Positions 1-10,182 of a DNA stretch of 64,000 bases are shown one piece after another; the stretch's first letter is position 1, and each line of letters starts with the position of its first letter. The position numbers and the translations under genes are program-made. The stretch spans positions 707,762 to 771,761 of the forward strand of contig NW_023998422.1 of assembly GCF_014805625.2 (NCBI RefSeq), given 5' to 3'. This stretch comes from Glossina fuscipes. Lineage: Eukaryota; Arthropoda; Insecta; Diptera; Glossinidae. The notes beneath the pieces are model-generated. The model had not been told where the DNA came from. It saw only the letters and a program-made list of their open reading frames with translations, and searched no databases.

Positions 1-244
1 ACGAAAAATGCTATTAGCACGCGAGGTTTATTGTACAAAATTTTTGGTCAATATTATGCATTGGACTGGGACAAATGACTTTTGGAAAAAAATTAACTTT
101 TTTTTTTCTTCACTTTATTTATACCCGTAGGTAATAAAATAAGCAAAAAAATTTATATCTGCTTTAGGGTGAATTTCTGCAAGTCAAACAAATGTATTTC
201 TATCATAGATTTGTTTACAAGACAACGCATCACATGTAGATATG

Positions 245-714
245 CTAGGTGATCTAAGTGGTCGATATCCGTCCGTCCGTCTGTCTAATGTCTGTTATAA
301 ACATTCTCCTGGCCGTAAATATTAAGCTATCAACTTCAAATTTGGCAGAAACAGTGCAAATTTTTGCACACAGGTTGGCATTGAAAATGGGTTAAATCGG
401 TCCAGGGGCACGCCCTCAGCACCACGTAAACTGAGAACACCTCTGATTTTCTGCTCATTACTCATAAACTATAACAAATAAATGTACAAAAATTTGAACG
501 CATTTTCTCTGGGCGATGCGGTAGCAGTTGTGAAATTGAAAAAATTGACCACGCCTTTTTAATACTATGGTGTATCAAAATTTGTTTTTTATTTAATACC
601 TTTACAGGGCGCAGAAACAAGCTTCAAAAACCCGATAAAGTATACAAATTCTTGACCAGTTACAACTGTTGAGTGCACTTAAACATGTCCGCCTGTTCGT
701 CTGTCCATCTACCT
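245..714 (+). mobile_element. Helentron-like repeat, family A, copy 1 (truncated)
   Basis: It starts with a (GTCC/GTCT)n tract and follows the family A body seen in full at 43560-44372: the 'acattctcct ggccg' block, the 'ttgaaaatgg' block, a 'ggcgatgcgg' block and a second GTCY tract near 690-705. It stops where a mariner transposase relic begins. Families with GTCY proto-microsatellites are known in flies as mini-me/DINE-1 elements. The link to Helentrons is inferred from this resemblance; there is no coding capacity. Confidence 0.6.
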
Positions 715-1115
715 GTTGGCAGAAGGACGATATTATGCGTTTTATGGAACCACAAGACTGCGGCTTGCTGTGGGCAATTAGAGTCTACTGAAACGGTTGA
801 TACCAAACGTTGGCAACAACAATTAATCGATTTTAATCATCCCGCCCATACAGTGAAAACGTTGGATGCACTTAACCCGGAAGTGCTAACTCATGCGACT
901 TACTCACCCGACTTCTGCTCTCTCCGATTACTAGCCATTTGCATCAATGGTTTACACACTTGCTCAGCCGTTCTTGACTTTCTACGAAAATGTACGGAAA
1001 TAGTTTGATCACTGGTTTGGCTGCAAATACCAACAGTTTTTTTGGGCACGGCACCACAAAGTATCCAAGAATATGTATAGCTACCAATCAACAACATTTC
1101 GAATAAAATTTTTTT
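715..1115 (+). pseudogene. Mariner transposase relic
   Basis: Conceptual translation shows mariner transposase blocks in order: a V-L-W-N-H-K block (cf. family WWDHKG) near 735, TVDTKRWQQQLIDFNH near 796-840, a YSPDF block near 900 (family YSPDLAPSD), and after a frame change FENVRK, an in-frame stop, FDHWF and QQFFW at 980-1060. About 30 residues containing the HDNA-type catalytic aspartate are missing between the second and third blocks. Mariner encodes a DD34D cut-and-paste transposase. This copy is inactive through deletion, frameshift and stop. No terminal inverted repeats were found. Confidence 0.85.
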
Positions 1116-1164
1116 TGCCATTTTCATACAATAGACTTGTAATACCGTACATTACTTCTGGTAC

Positions 1165-1290
1165 AGGGTGCGTTAAGTTAGTGCAGATGTATGTAACATG
1201 CAGTAGGGCTTAAGATAAGCCCAACTTTTGTTACACCGACCGATTTAGAATCATAATCTGAATTAAACTTAACCTGTCTGTCCGTCTGTT
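1165..1290 (+). mobile_element. Helentron-like repeat, family B, 5' fragment
   Basis: It carries the family B leader 'gtatgtaacatgcagtaggg' (matching 60690 and 22700), the 'ccgatttagaatcat' block and the 'cctgtctgtccgtctgt' tract, then stops. It is a short truncated copy with no coding capacity. Confidence 0.6.
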
Positions 1291-2599
1291 ATTTTGAAAA
1301 CATTTCCGAAGCGACTTTTCTTTACGTGCTGGGCAAGAATTGATGTGTGCGTACATATATACCGCCGCTGTTGTGCTTAGCGAATAACGTTTTGCAAAGA
1401 TGCATTGGTGTGTATACAATTTAGTATTAAAGTATATAAAGTATGTCGGTAATGTTACGGCAGTCGCTGGTGTATCCTACAGGAAGAGCGAAAGAACTGC
1501 AACAGCCCTAAGAAGCTGGCGGGCCTGCACAGCATTTGCCTTCGGACGGCGGAGATCATTTGAATTCCCCAATACGCCAGCCGACCTATGAAGATAATGG
1601 TGTTGCTGTCTGCATAGAGGCGCCACAATTTTATAAATTTATATCTAAAACAAAGTTTGGAACTCGCACAAAAACTTATATAAATAAATAAATTTTATTT
1701 TTTCATATATAAGAAGCAAAAAAGAAAAACAGATTTGGCAGACAGGAATGGAAGAGAAAATTTTAGTATTATGATAAAGAAGACATCGTTTACATGAATT
1801 AATTCTTAATAATATGTTATAGCAGAGCTGTTAACATTCACTGTAGAACTATAAAGAAGAATGTGTGGTAATTAACTGTTTCTGCAATGAAAAGCTTAAA
1901 AATTTAAATATTTATTTCTTCTTTCTCTAATTGTTAAATTTTATATAAATTTCTATTCGATTCATTGCATTTTGCATGCTTGTAATTATTTACCATATGT
2001 AGGTTGTTTATGTGCCTTCACATAATTGTCAACTTCGCTCTCATTTTCTATATATGTATCTCTCAGTTATTAATGCATTGCGATGGAAACTTTTGAGGGG
2101 AAGTATGGGGAAAGCTGGCGACGATGGCACCTGACCAGACTCTTGGCGATAATCAATTCCTCCTCCTAAAAAAAAACTAGGCGATAACCAAGGCGATGAT
2201 CGCCTGTTTAGATGATTACCCCCTACTTTTCAAATGAGATAATTGAAACGTAAAGATAACCGATGCGACCCAATTCGGGGCTTCTTGAAGGTCATACGAA
2301 GATATAAATTCATTGAGAGTGTGAAAATTGAATTGAACACAACTCGCTCTACTTAGAATGGCCAATAATTGCATTCGCATCCGGAATGAAAGCAACTAAG
2401 AAAATTCCTAAAGAAATTCGTAAGTAACGGGTTGTGGTAGAATTTTTAATACCCAACTCAAAAAGTAACAAGTAAAAAAACTCGTCCAGAAGAAACCTTT
2501 GCTACTCTGCAATATGTTGTGGGCGCGGTTGATATTTTTCATGTACTGTAGGATGTGGAAATTTTTGTTGTTACGTATTTTGCAGCATACCAGAACTCA
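1291..2599. other. Unannotated AT-rich stretch
   Basis: I see no gene here. A GC-richer patch at 1480-1600 has no recognisable product. Near 2140-2205 the hexamer GGCGAT recurs three times with an inverted GATCGCC. Confidence 0.4.
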
Positions 2600-2810
2600 C
2601 CAGACACCAGAGCGGTTATGTTCTCAGCTTATGCCACACTGTAGGTCTCTCCTTAGACCGATTTGAACCATTTTCAATACCGATGTAGATGCGAGAATTT
2701 TGCAAGGTTGTTCTCAAATTCGAAAAGGACATTACACACTACTTTACTACACACATTCGACGTGTGGACAGACGGACAAGAATACTCCCATCACACGATG
2801 GATGATATAA
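2600..2810 (-). mobile_element. Helentron-like repeat, family A fragment
   Basis: Reverse-orientation family A blocks: 'gaccgatttgaaccattttc' with the 'gcgagaattttgcaa' block and a 'gacagacggacaag' tract at the right end. Compared with 32800-32945 it is a short copy with large deletions. Confidence 0.55.
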
Positions 2811-3394
2811 AAAGTGAATAGATATGCAGAAGAGCTTAGCGTTTCTGTCACTCTATCGAACGTAGTAAAGTCAAGAAAAAATCCAGGGAAGTAGAACACA
2901 GAGTATAACCTAAACTAGGAAAATGTTACGAAACAATAAAAACGAAAAAAAGAAGAAAAAAAAACAGATAAGAGCGTTGTACTTAAAGCGAAACTTGAAC
3001 ATGAAGCTCAGAATGAAAAGTCAATAAACCTTTAAGTTTAGTTTAGAGCGTAACGTGTGGATCTTTAAGCCAAACAAAGCAAAGTGAAAGAGACTTTAGC
3101 CAACTTATGCGAAAGAGAGTCTGGTCTGTATGTCGCGTGTTCTGTTGGCCATAATTTCATATATGCTTACATTAGCGGTTGTGTTGTGAGAGTGACTGCA
3201 TCACTATTGCTTAGCTTAAACAACTTTAAACAATAAACATTTTCAATCAAGTGTTTAGTACATATTTTGCCGGTTATGCGTTCAAAAGGCAAACAGAGAG
3301 ACACTATTAATAGCAAATTCATACTCAATTGAAATATAAAAAGAAAACAAAAAAAAAAAAAAAAAAGAAAACCAGAAGTGAAGATAAGATAATA
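2811..3394 (+). promoter_or_regulatory. Upstream region and presumed 5' UTR of wbl
   Basis: This is the only space between the repeat ending near 2810 and the wbl start, so promoter and leader should lie here. I see no convincing TATA box or initiator. An 18-A run (3349-3366) sits about 30 bases before the ATG and would be in the leader; it may be polymorphic. Confidence 0.35.
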
Positions 3395-4156
3395 ATGAAC
3401 ACTTTATTATGTATTTTTTTTACCTTCATTGCTTTACCATATCACGTGGTGATGAGCAGTTCCTGCATGGGTTGCGTGGATTTAGATGAATTGAATTTCG
3501 ATAAAACCGTACGACGCTTTCCATACGCTTTAGTTAAATTCGATATAGCATTTCCTTATGGCGACAAGCATGAAGCTTTTGCCTCTTTCTCGAAAGCGGC
3601 GCATACGGTCACCGACGATATACTAATAGCAACAGTAGGTATTAAAGATTACGGTGATCGTGATAATGTGAAGTTAGGCGAACGTTACAAAGTCGATGAT
3701 AAAAACTATCCCGCCATTCTGTTATTCCAAAAAGGCGACGACAAAAACTATGTGCAATTTCCCTCGTATCTGGATATTACTGAAGATAATTTGAAAAGTT
3801 TTGTCAATTCGCATACGGAGTTGTATATAGGCCGCGAAGGTTGTTCACGAGAACTTAATGATTTGGCGAAAAATTTCGCTAATCTAAGCGAAGAAGATCA
3901 GCTAAAGCGTTTAAAAGATGTTGAGGAATTGCAAGAGAAACTTACTAAAGAGCTGGATAAGCAAAATGCAAATATCTATAAAATTTATATGGAGAAAATT
4001 CAATCTAAAGGCTACAGTTTCGTTGAAGATGAAACTAAACGTTTGGCTCGTTTGAAAGCTGGCAAAGTAACGGAGCTTAAGCGATCTGAGCTCGTAATTA
4101 AGTTAAATATTTTAGAAGCATTTCGTGTTAATAAATTAACAAAAGATGAGCTTTAA
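3395..4156 (+). CDS. wbl: Windbeutel, ERp29-like ER chaperone
   Basis: A single uninterrupted frame encodes 253 residues; from memory the Drosophila protein is about 257. Residues 1 to about 21 form a hydrophobic signal peptide. A thioredoxin-like b domain (about 24-140) starts with a C24-M-G-C27 motif and keeps D31, Y55 and the cis-proline-type P106. An all-helical ERp29 D domain follows (about 150-245), and the protein ends in KDEL, an ER-retrieval signal. In Drosophila, Windbeutel acts in the ER of ovarian follicle cells, where it lets the sulfotransferase Pipe leave for the Golgi and so sets embryonic dorsal-ventral polarity; the same role is inferred here. The start chosen is the first ATG (A at -3). 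The frame stays open upstream to a TTG, but that stretch only translates an A-rich leader into lysines. No intron is needed. Family assignment is very secure; functional equivalence is inferred. Confidence 0.97.
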   Translation: MNTLLCIFFTFIALPYHVVMSSSCMGCVDLDELNFDKTVRRFPYALVKFDIAFPYGDKHEAFASFSKAAHTVTDDILIATVGIKDYGDRDNVKLGERYKVDDKNYPAILLFQKGDDKNYVQFPSYLDITEDNLKSFVNSHTELYIGREGCSRELNDLAKNFANLSEEDQLKRLKDVEELQEKLTKELDKQNANIYKIYMEKIQSKGYSFVEDETKRLARLKAGKVTELKRSELVIKLNILEAFRVNKLTKDEL

Positions 4157-4182
4157 ACCCGAAGCAATGTATTAATTAAATT

Positions 4183-4193
4183 AATAAAATAAA
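4183..4193 (+). promoter_or_regulatory. wbl polyadenylation signals (two overlapping AATAAA)
   Basis: Two overlapping AATAAA hexamers lie at 4183-4188 and 4188-4193, about 27 bases after the wbl stop codon. They imply a very short 3' UTR. The position and perfect hexamers support the call; cleavage itself cannot be seen. Confidence 0.75.
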
Positions 4194-4593
4194 TATGATT
4201 TCCATGCTATATTACATTTCTTATAATTTTGATAGAGAATTTCTTTTGCGTGTATAAATTTATTGATTTCTGCAAGTTTTGTTCAAAGTAAAAAGCTTCG
4301 TGTTCAAAGGTTTAGCTTAATGTCTAATTATAACAATTAAATGCCATGCTCTTCAACATGTATGCTCTCCCCAACGGTTTCCAAGTGCGGACACTACCGA
4401 CTACCGGTTTATATTACAAAATGAAAATTATTTAAAAACATTGTTTTAAAATTATTTAGCAAAACAGATTATTTGCTTCTTTTTCTTGTTTCCTCTGTTT
4501 CTCTTCTTTTCTCAATTCTCCTTAAGTAATTTTCGAATAGCGAGACAAAAGGTATGAAACTGAACGATTGTACATGTGTTCGATGGTACGATT

Positions 4594-4768
4594 TTATTAT
4601 TATTATTATTATTATTATAAATTTAATCAGAGAATACATTTTAAAACTAAAGTCTTCTCTAAAGCACTGACATCTAAGGCTTTCGGCCTTGCCGCACTAG
4701 AGATTTGAATCTACGACCATTGAGTTGCTACTCGAGACTCTTGCCTACTCGGCCACTCAAGCGGATTA
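4594..4768 (-). repeat. tRNA-derived SINE, copy 1 (most complete)
   Basis: On the minus strand the head looks like a tRNA. It has an A box TGGCCGAGTAGG (plus 4744-4755), typical of Ser/Leu-type tRNAs, and a B-box-like GATTCAAATC (plus 4702-4711). Partly pairing acceptor arms (CCGC and GCGG) bound a region of about 73 nt. It is followed by a unique body shared with 10183-10332 and an (AAT)n tail, seen on the plus strand as (TTA)n at 4594-4619. Tail and internal Pol III promoter are hallmarks of a SINE. Confidence 0.75.
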
Positions 4769-4805
4769 AAGTTAAGTTAAAATGCGAGCTTGTTAATAAA
4801 GGACT

Positions 4806-5180
4806 TCAGGTACTTAAGAGAAAAACTTTACGCCATATGGACTTTAAAATTTGTGTGTAGCAGTAGATCAGGAAAGAAGAAAAAGAATGCTTGGAACTTT
4901 GGATGATTAAGGGAAAATTTCATCATGTGTGCCATACTTTAAAACTTGTGTGTATCAGTAAAACAGAAAAAAAGAAAAAGGATGCGATCATACTGATATG
5001 GGGCTTGAGCTACTTAGGGAAAGACTTACGTCATATGTACTTTAAAACTGGTTTGCATCAGCAAAACAGACAAGAGGAAGAAGAATGCTTGGAACTTGGA
5101 GTACTTAAAGCAAAATTTACGCCATATGCACTTTAAGACTTGTCTGTAGCGGTAAAACAGGAAAGAAGAAGGAGAAAAGC
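4806..5180. repeat. Minisatellite, about 90-108 bp period, four copies
   Basis: Repeated blocks 'tacttaag', 'ttacgccatatg', 'actttaaaacttgtgtgtag', 'cagtaaaacagg' and 'aagaatgcttggaact' recur at about 4811, 4904, 5011 and 5101. The spacing varies because the third unit carries an insertion. A short open frame runs through part of it, but I see no sign that it is a gene. Confidence 0.75.
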
Positions 5181-6019
5181 TTACTCAGCAATGCAATTTG
5201 AAAACACCGGATGTATTGGATCTCCGGCGCAGAATGTCACCAAATCGTTGAGAGTTTCAAAAACGAGCTCTAAAGTCAGGCTTAAAAGGCATTAATCTGA
5301 CAAGGCCGGCCGGCCGGCTGACCATTACATAGCCAACTGTCCGAAACTAAAGATCGTATGGATCTATGAAAAAGTTTTGCAACGAGGAGGGTCAAAATTT
5401 AGATAATTATTTTTTCAAAGGATTTCTTACTTTTTTTTGTCATAAAACATCAAAGAGTAGATCTCCCTTGTTGCTCTATAAAGACTTGATTTTCATGAGA
5501 GATGCAATGGGATGCATATAAAAACATAACTGAAGGATTTCATACACGAGGCTGTTTGTGCCCACTGCAAGCTTCAAATCCAGCACATATGCAGCTTCAA
5601 CTTTAGTCGTTGTTTACTTAAAATTATATTTTGTTGCCACATAAAAATTTCCTTTTTGGTACGAATGCGAAGGAGGGTTTAATAAGTCCTTTCATGCTTC
5701 TTTTCTCGTGAAAATTACTTGAATTTGAGATTTGGACGGACGAACAAACAGACTTCTCTCCTCTCCGCACAAAAAATTATTCATAATCGTTTGGTATAAA
5801 TAAAAGTGTTGACTGCGTGCATCCACGCAACTTTGATATGTGTCGATTGCGAGCATTAAGACATTTAGCGGAAAAAATTTGCCGCTAATTACGCAGGGCG
5901 ATAGCATGGTTTCATTTCCAAGTTTCGATATAACAAAGTAAATCCTACGCGAAATTGTTTGCCTGCAAACAGCTTAACCAAAACAAAAGATTTTTTATTT
6001 GGGAAACGTAAGTAAATTA
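5181..6019. other. Unannotated stretch
   Basis: No gene recognised. A GC-rich palindromic run of GGCC/CCGG units lies at 5304-5318. The rest is AT-rich. Confidence 0.4.
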
Positions 6020-6875
6020 AATTTGTATACTCTATGTAACATCCAGAGGGGCTTAAGACTTTTATTCTACCGATCGTTTCAGAATCATTTTCTAAATCTA
6101 AGCCTGTCTGTCGGCCTGCCCGTCTAATGTCATGTGTTTTTGTGTTCAAGCTGCAGGTCGCAATTTTTGAGATATTTTGATGCAATTGGTTACAGTAACG
6201 TGGTTTGACCGAATGATAAACACTATTGAAAATGATTTCGATAGGTCTTCCTTTTCGATAACGCCCTATTTCGAAAAGTCGTTATATGGAAAAAAATCCA
6301 ATTTTCAAAATTTCTCGGCAAAAGTGGCTAAGTAATAGTATTGCGGCATTTTAATTAGGTATAGAAGCTTTGAAGGGCAATTTTTGAAGGCTCTCCCATA
6401 TTATAAAAACTGAAGTTCATACTACAAAAAGCTATAATTTTCAATACTTCATTTTGAAAATTATATCAGTATATAGTAATTTAAACTAAAACAATTAACT
6501 GTACCACATTTAGACCATATCGGCCTATTTTTTGAAGACTTTATTCTTGATCCTTTTGATGCTTTGATCCATAAAAGTCTCAATTTTAATATGTTGTGAT
6601 GAAAATTAACCTATAGTAGTAATTTGACATAAGGAATGATATAAAAAGTACCTGGACTTTTGAACCCCTCACGTAAAATCATTCTAGTGGGACGCAGGAC
6701 TTCATTTGCAAAGAAGTCTAATTTTTACTAAGCAGTCCGATAATAGTATATTCCAGGGTATAATTTCTGTGTTAATTGCCAAAAATAAAAATTGTACAGG
6801 GTGTAAGGTATTTAATAGTCGGCGTAGCCTGACTATACAATGTTTTCACTTGTTCCTTCTATTATACTTGCAAAG
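6020..6875 (+). mobile_element. Helentron-like repeat, family B, near-complete
   Basis: Order of blocks: 'taacatccagaggggcttaa', 'accgatcgtttcagaatcat', 'aagcctgtctgtcgg', a block ending in 'aaaagtcgttatatgg', 'tggctaagtaatag', then the 3' terminal hairpin AATAGTCGGCGTAGCCTGAC followed by 'tttcacttg'. Other family B copies share this order. The hairpin plus CACTTG end resembles the termini of fly DINE-1/Helentron elements. Non-coding. Confidence 0.7.
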
Positions 6876-7390
6876 TTTTGCATGTTTGCAATAGCCATGT
6901 CCAGGGTTTATCACCTCCAAAATTGTAACACCTATATATTAAAAAACTGCACTTGAATAAATTCGTTAACATTTTTTATAACACACTTTGCATATTGCAA
7001 CTCTTCGCCAAACATGCATACACTATATGTAAAGATTAATAGTGAAAATATATATATATATATTTATATATATATTTTCTTTTATTTTTTGTAACATCAA
7101 GTATGATTTCTTTTTTATTTATGTTTGTACTTTTGTTTAGTTTTCTTCGTAATTTTTTTATTCTTTCAATATCGTGCAATTATGAATTACCTTAGCAGAG
7201 CTGCGAAACAAGTGTGAAGAAAGACCAACTTTTAGCAAAGACAAAAATGTGGGCGCATTGGGTTACTTTTGCGCTTATCAAAATAAACTGAAAATTATAC
7301 ATTATAAGTGTGCCCGGGTAAATGAAAACGCAAGGAGTGCGCAATCGTTTTCGTCACCGCCGATTGCCGAAAGCATTTTAAATCATTTCC
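6876..7390. other. AT-rich spacer
   Basis: Holds an AT-rich dinucleotide run (about 7049-7078). No gene seen. Confidence 0.45.
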
Positions 7391-7393
7391 GTA

Positions 7394-7670
7394 TTTTTCG
7401 GTTTATAGGACGCACTTCAAAATTATAAGGTGATTATTTGAAAAATATATTTTAATGTTACTTTCAGAGCAAAATTTTCATCTATTGTTAACATAACCTG
7501 TTAACATAACCTGTACAGTTGATCTTTACTCTCGGTGCTATTACTCGTATTGTTAATGTCAGCGTTCGTATTACTTGAATCTGAAGTGTTATTACCTGAA
7601 ATTTAGGTAGTTTAATGTTACCTACGGACCATAAAACGCACCCAAAAGATGCGTCTTATAGCCCGAAATA
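7394..7670. mobile_element. Short MITE with inverted ends and TA flanks
   Basis: The left end (TTTTTCGGTTTATAGGACGC) is matched in inverted orientation at the right end (GCGTCTTATAGCCCGAAATA, 7651-7670). The resulting imperfect terminal repeats of about 22 bp are flanked by TA on both sides. An element of about 277 bp with no coding capacity and a TA target site fits a Tc1/mariner-type MITE. A subterminal 'aaaacgcaccc' near the right end echoes the left terminus. Confidence 0.6.
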
Positions 7671-7993
7671 TACTATACTTGCAATTTTTCATTTTTTTTT
7701 TTTTTTTTCGTTTTGTTAAAAGTGCTTACTATCCCACTTCATTTCATTTTAATAAAAATTTAATGTAATTTTCATTTTATTTGCTTTTATGTGTTTTTGT
7801 TGTTGATATTGTCTATTTGTAAACAAACAAACGTCATAGTACCCTCGCATTGCACGTTACTTGCAAGTTACACTCTCGAAGTGACAGCGAGCGAACTAAA
7901 AAGTACGTAGTCGATACCAGTACATTACTACAAAATACACAGTACACAAAATTAAAATAGCTTCCATTTGTCTCTTTATTAAAATAATCAAAC

Positions 7994-8408
7994 TTACACA
8001 AAGTAATTTGTATCACCTGGTTGGGTTATTTTTCTGTAATCTACGCCACTGTCCATATCCGCCACTTTGGAACGGTTAAGCAATACACCAATAAATTGTA
8101 CAATGTTCCTACGCTGCAATCCGTCTTCATAAGGATTCTTAGGATGGTAATTACTACGCAAACTATTCCCTCATTAAAGAGATGAGTACATAAACTCTCC
8201 TCGTCAGCTATATCAGTCAACTGGAATTCATCGAAGCATATTCGCCAACTTTCTCGCGCTATTGCCCTAGCAACTGGCAATGTGGGCTGAGAGGGTTGAG
8301 GATTTTCAACATCGGATATTGTAAGCGAAGTTCCCTGCTGCACTTTCGCTTTATGAACGCGTGAAGTGAACCCGATTTTTATATTTAATCCGCATAATAA
8401 AAGGCAGG
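7994..8408 (-). pseudogene. AFG1/LACE1-like AAA+ ATPase pseudogene fragment
   Basis: Minus-strand translation shows the centre of the mitochondrial AFG1 (AFG1L/LACE1) ATPase: RVHF near 8365, then VARAIARESW, the Walker B block CFDEFQLTDIAD and THLFNEGIV (about 8260-8160). After a frame change come YEDGLQRRNIVQFIGVLL (about 8128-8075), SKVADMDSGVDYRKI and GDTNYFV, ending at a perfect GTAAGT donor (plus 7992-7997). Breaks seen: a frameshift after RVHF; about three residues lost between TDIAD and THLF; a small deletion with frameshift after NEGIV that removes the TSN sensor-type residues. No P-loop (Walker A) is present and the N- and C-terminal parts are missing. The retained splice donor suggests a segmental (unprocessed) copy rather than a retrocopy. 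AFG1 normally supports mitochondrial protein quality control; this copy cannot encode it. Confidence 0.85.
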
Positions 8409-8639
8409 TTTTATATATATACATATATATGAACATGTAATAAATTTATTTATTTGAAATTAACTGTTTTTTAGTTACATATATATAAGATTTTTATTCA
8501 AAATATTTTTAGTTTTTTTGTTCATCAAATTCCTTCTACTTTTAATATTATGAAATGTTCCAAAGATTTGTAGTTATTTGTCTCGCGGTTGGTCTATATT
8601 ACCTCGCACGGTTTTCTACACCACTGGCTCCCCTGTAGG

Positions 8640-8830
8640 GCTACATTATAAACTTTAATGTACATACAAGATTAGGATCGCTGCGCCGGTGTGTTGATAC
8701 CTGGGAAAGAAAAATATTTTGAATACTGAATTTTTTATATAAAGACGATCACAAACTTGGTCACCATTTGGCCTATGGCAGTATCGAAGTCCTCTGAAGC
8801 GATAGTGAAGGCATATGATTGTTTTTCAAT
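8640..8830 (-). CDS. Possible two-exon 3' end of an unknown minus-strand gene
   Basis: On the minus strand a strong acceptor (TTCCATTTTAG) precedes a 78-nt open block (8830-8753). It encodes 26 residues including SYAFTIASEDFDTAIGQMV. A 52-base candidate intron (8752-8701) ends TTTCTTTCCCAG. The second block continues in phase 0 for 19 residues to a TAG near 8642. The donor (TTT|GTGATC) is weak. The product is not recognised. The intron size is typical of flies, but chance cannot be excluded. Confidence 0.3.
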
Positions 8831-8880
8831 CTAAAATGGAATAAAAAGGAATGAATATATTATACATATATATACACACA

Positions 8881-10182
8881 TATATATTCAAATAATTTTC
8901 GTTAAACTTGTTCCTTTAATATATTCTTTCGATATTTTTAAATTTTCTTTTCGCAATTATTCACTTCGTATAACTTCTTTGTGCAATTGTAAAATGACTT
9001 TATAAAAAAAAGTACCATGTGTTGAGAATAGAGAGAGCAAAGAGTTGCTCTCAATAAATTTCTGTTAAAGTGGTAGAAATTATTTCGGAATTTCTGTTAA
9101 ATGAGAAATTTTCTCGGAAATTCTGTTAATAAGAATTTGAGGATTATTCAGTTGGAACATTTGCATTATTGCCACTAAGTTGAATTAAAATCCAATTCAA
9201 CACTTCAAAAACTTTATTTTCTTATAAAATAATTTATTACTCTCTTAAGATCACGTCCCAAATTAATTATAAGTTATAGTGCGTGCCTTAACAACATCAT
9301 TTTCCTGGAAGCATAATAATTATAAACATTCTCTCCATTTGGACTTTTGCGTCGGTCTCCGATTTACTATAAAACACGGATATGATTTAAGAGAGCACGA
9401 TAAAAAAAATTTCTAGATGATCTAAGTCGTAGAATTGTTTAGCTTGAGTTTGTATTTTAAATAAATCAGAATTTGTGGATAAATTAATTTCTCAGCAGAC
9501 GTGAGCGGATAAAACAAACGAACGCAAAGAAATGTCTAAGTAAATTGAAAGAAGATAACGAATGTATTCAAAATATCTACAGCATATTTCTAGGCGTTTC
9601 ATATTTTCGGAGAAAATCTTCAAACGCTTTTTCTCAAATATTGCTTGCCTCGTAAAGCTTCGTAAAGACAAAAAACAAACTAAGGCAGTTTAATGGAGAA
9701 AAAATTAGAAAATATCTGTTAACTGAAATGTAAACAAATGCTCTGTTAATTTAGCGAAAGTGAAAAACCTTTTTCAAAGAGAAACAAACATTTCCTCACT
9801 CTTTTCAATTTTATGAATCAATGCAAAAGCAGTAAATATATGACTCGTAAAGAGAATGAAATGGCAACAAATGTTGTAGCGAGTCTGAAATGCACCTGAA
9901 TTTGAAAGCATCTGAGAGTAATTCATAGTAAGCATTGCCTTAGAGCGGTTAGGTTCGCGGATTTTTTCTCTTAGCAATGTTACTAAACTAAATCCGCAGT
10001 TATTTATGGGTTTATAAGAAAAAGTAATTTACAATTTCTCTATTACTTTCCTTTGACTAGGAAAGAAATGCAAAATAATCCTAAAAAATAATTTTTTAAA
10101 CTCGGGGCAACAAATGAGAAAATTTTGTCTTTAAATGGCTCAGGTTTAGTTCGAACAATGTTCACTTATTGTAAAAGCAAAA
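8881..10182. other. Unannotated stretch with a short tandem repeat
   Basis: Three imperfect units of about 30 bp built on 'aatttctgttaa' lie at 9056-9138. No gene seen in the rest. Confidence 0.45.

Noticed and set aside
3329..3394. N-terminal extension of Windbeutel by 22 lysine-rich residues
   Set aside because: It starts at TTG, translates an A run, and would bury the signal peptide; the ATG at 3395 gives the family's usual length.
4690..4768. A genuine tRNA gene on the minus strand
   Set aside because: The acceptor stem has mismatches, the anticodon arm does not fold cleanly, and a shared body with AAT tail follows; it is better explained as a SINE head.
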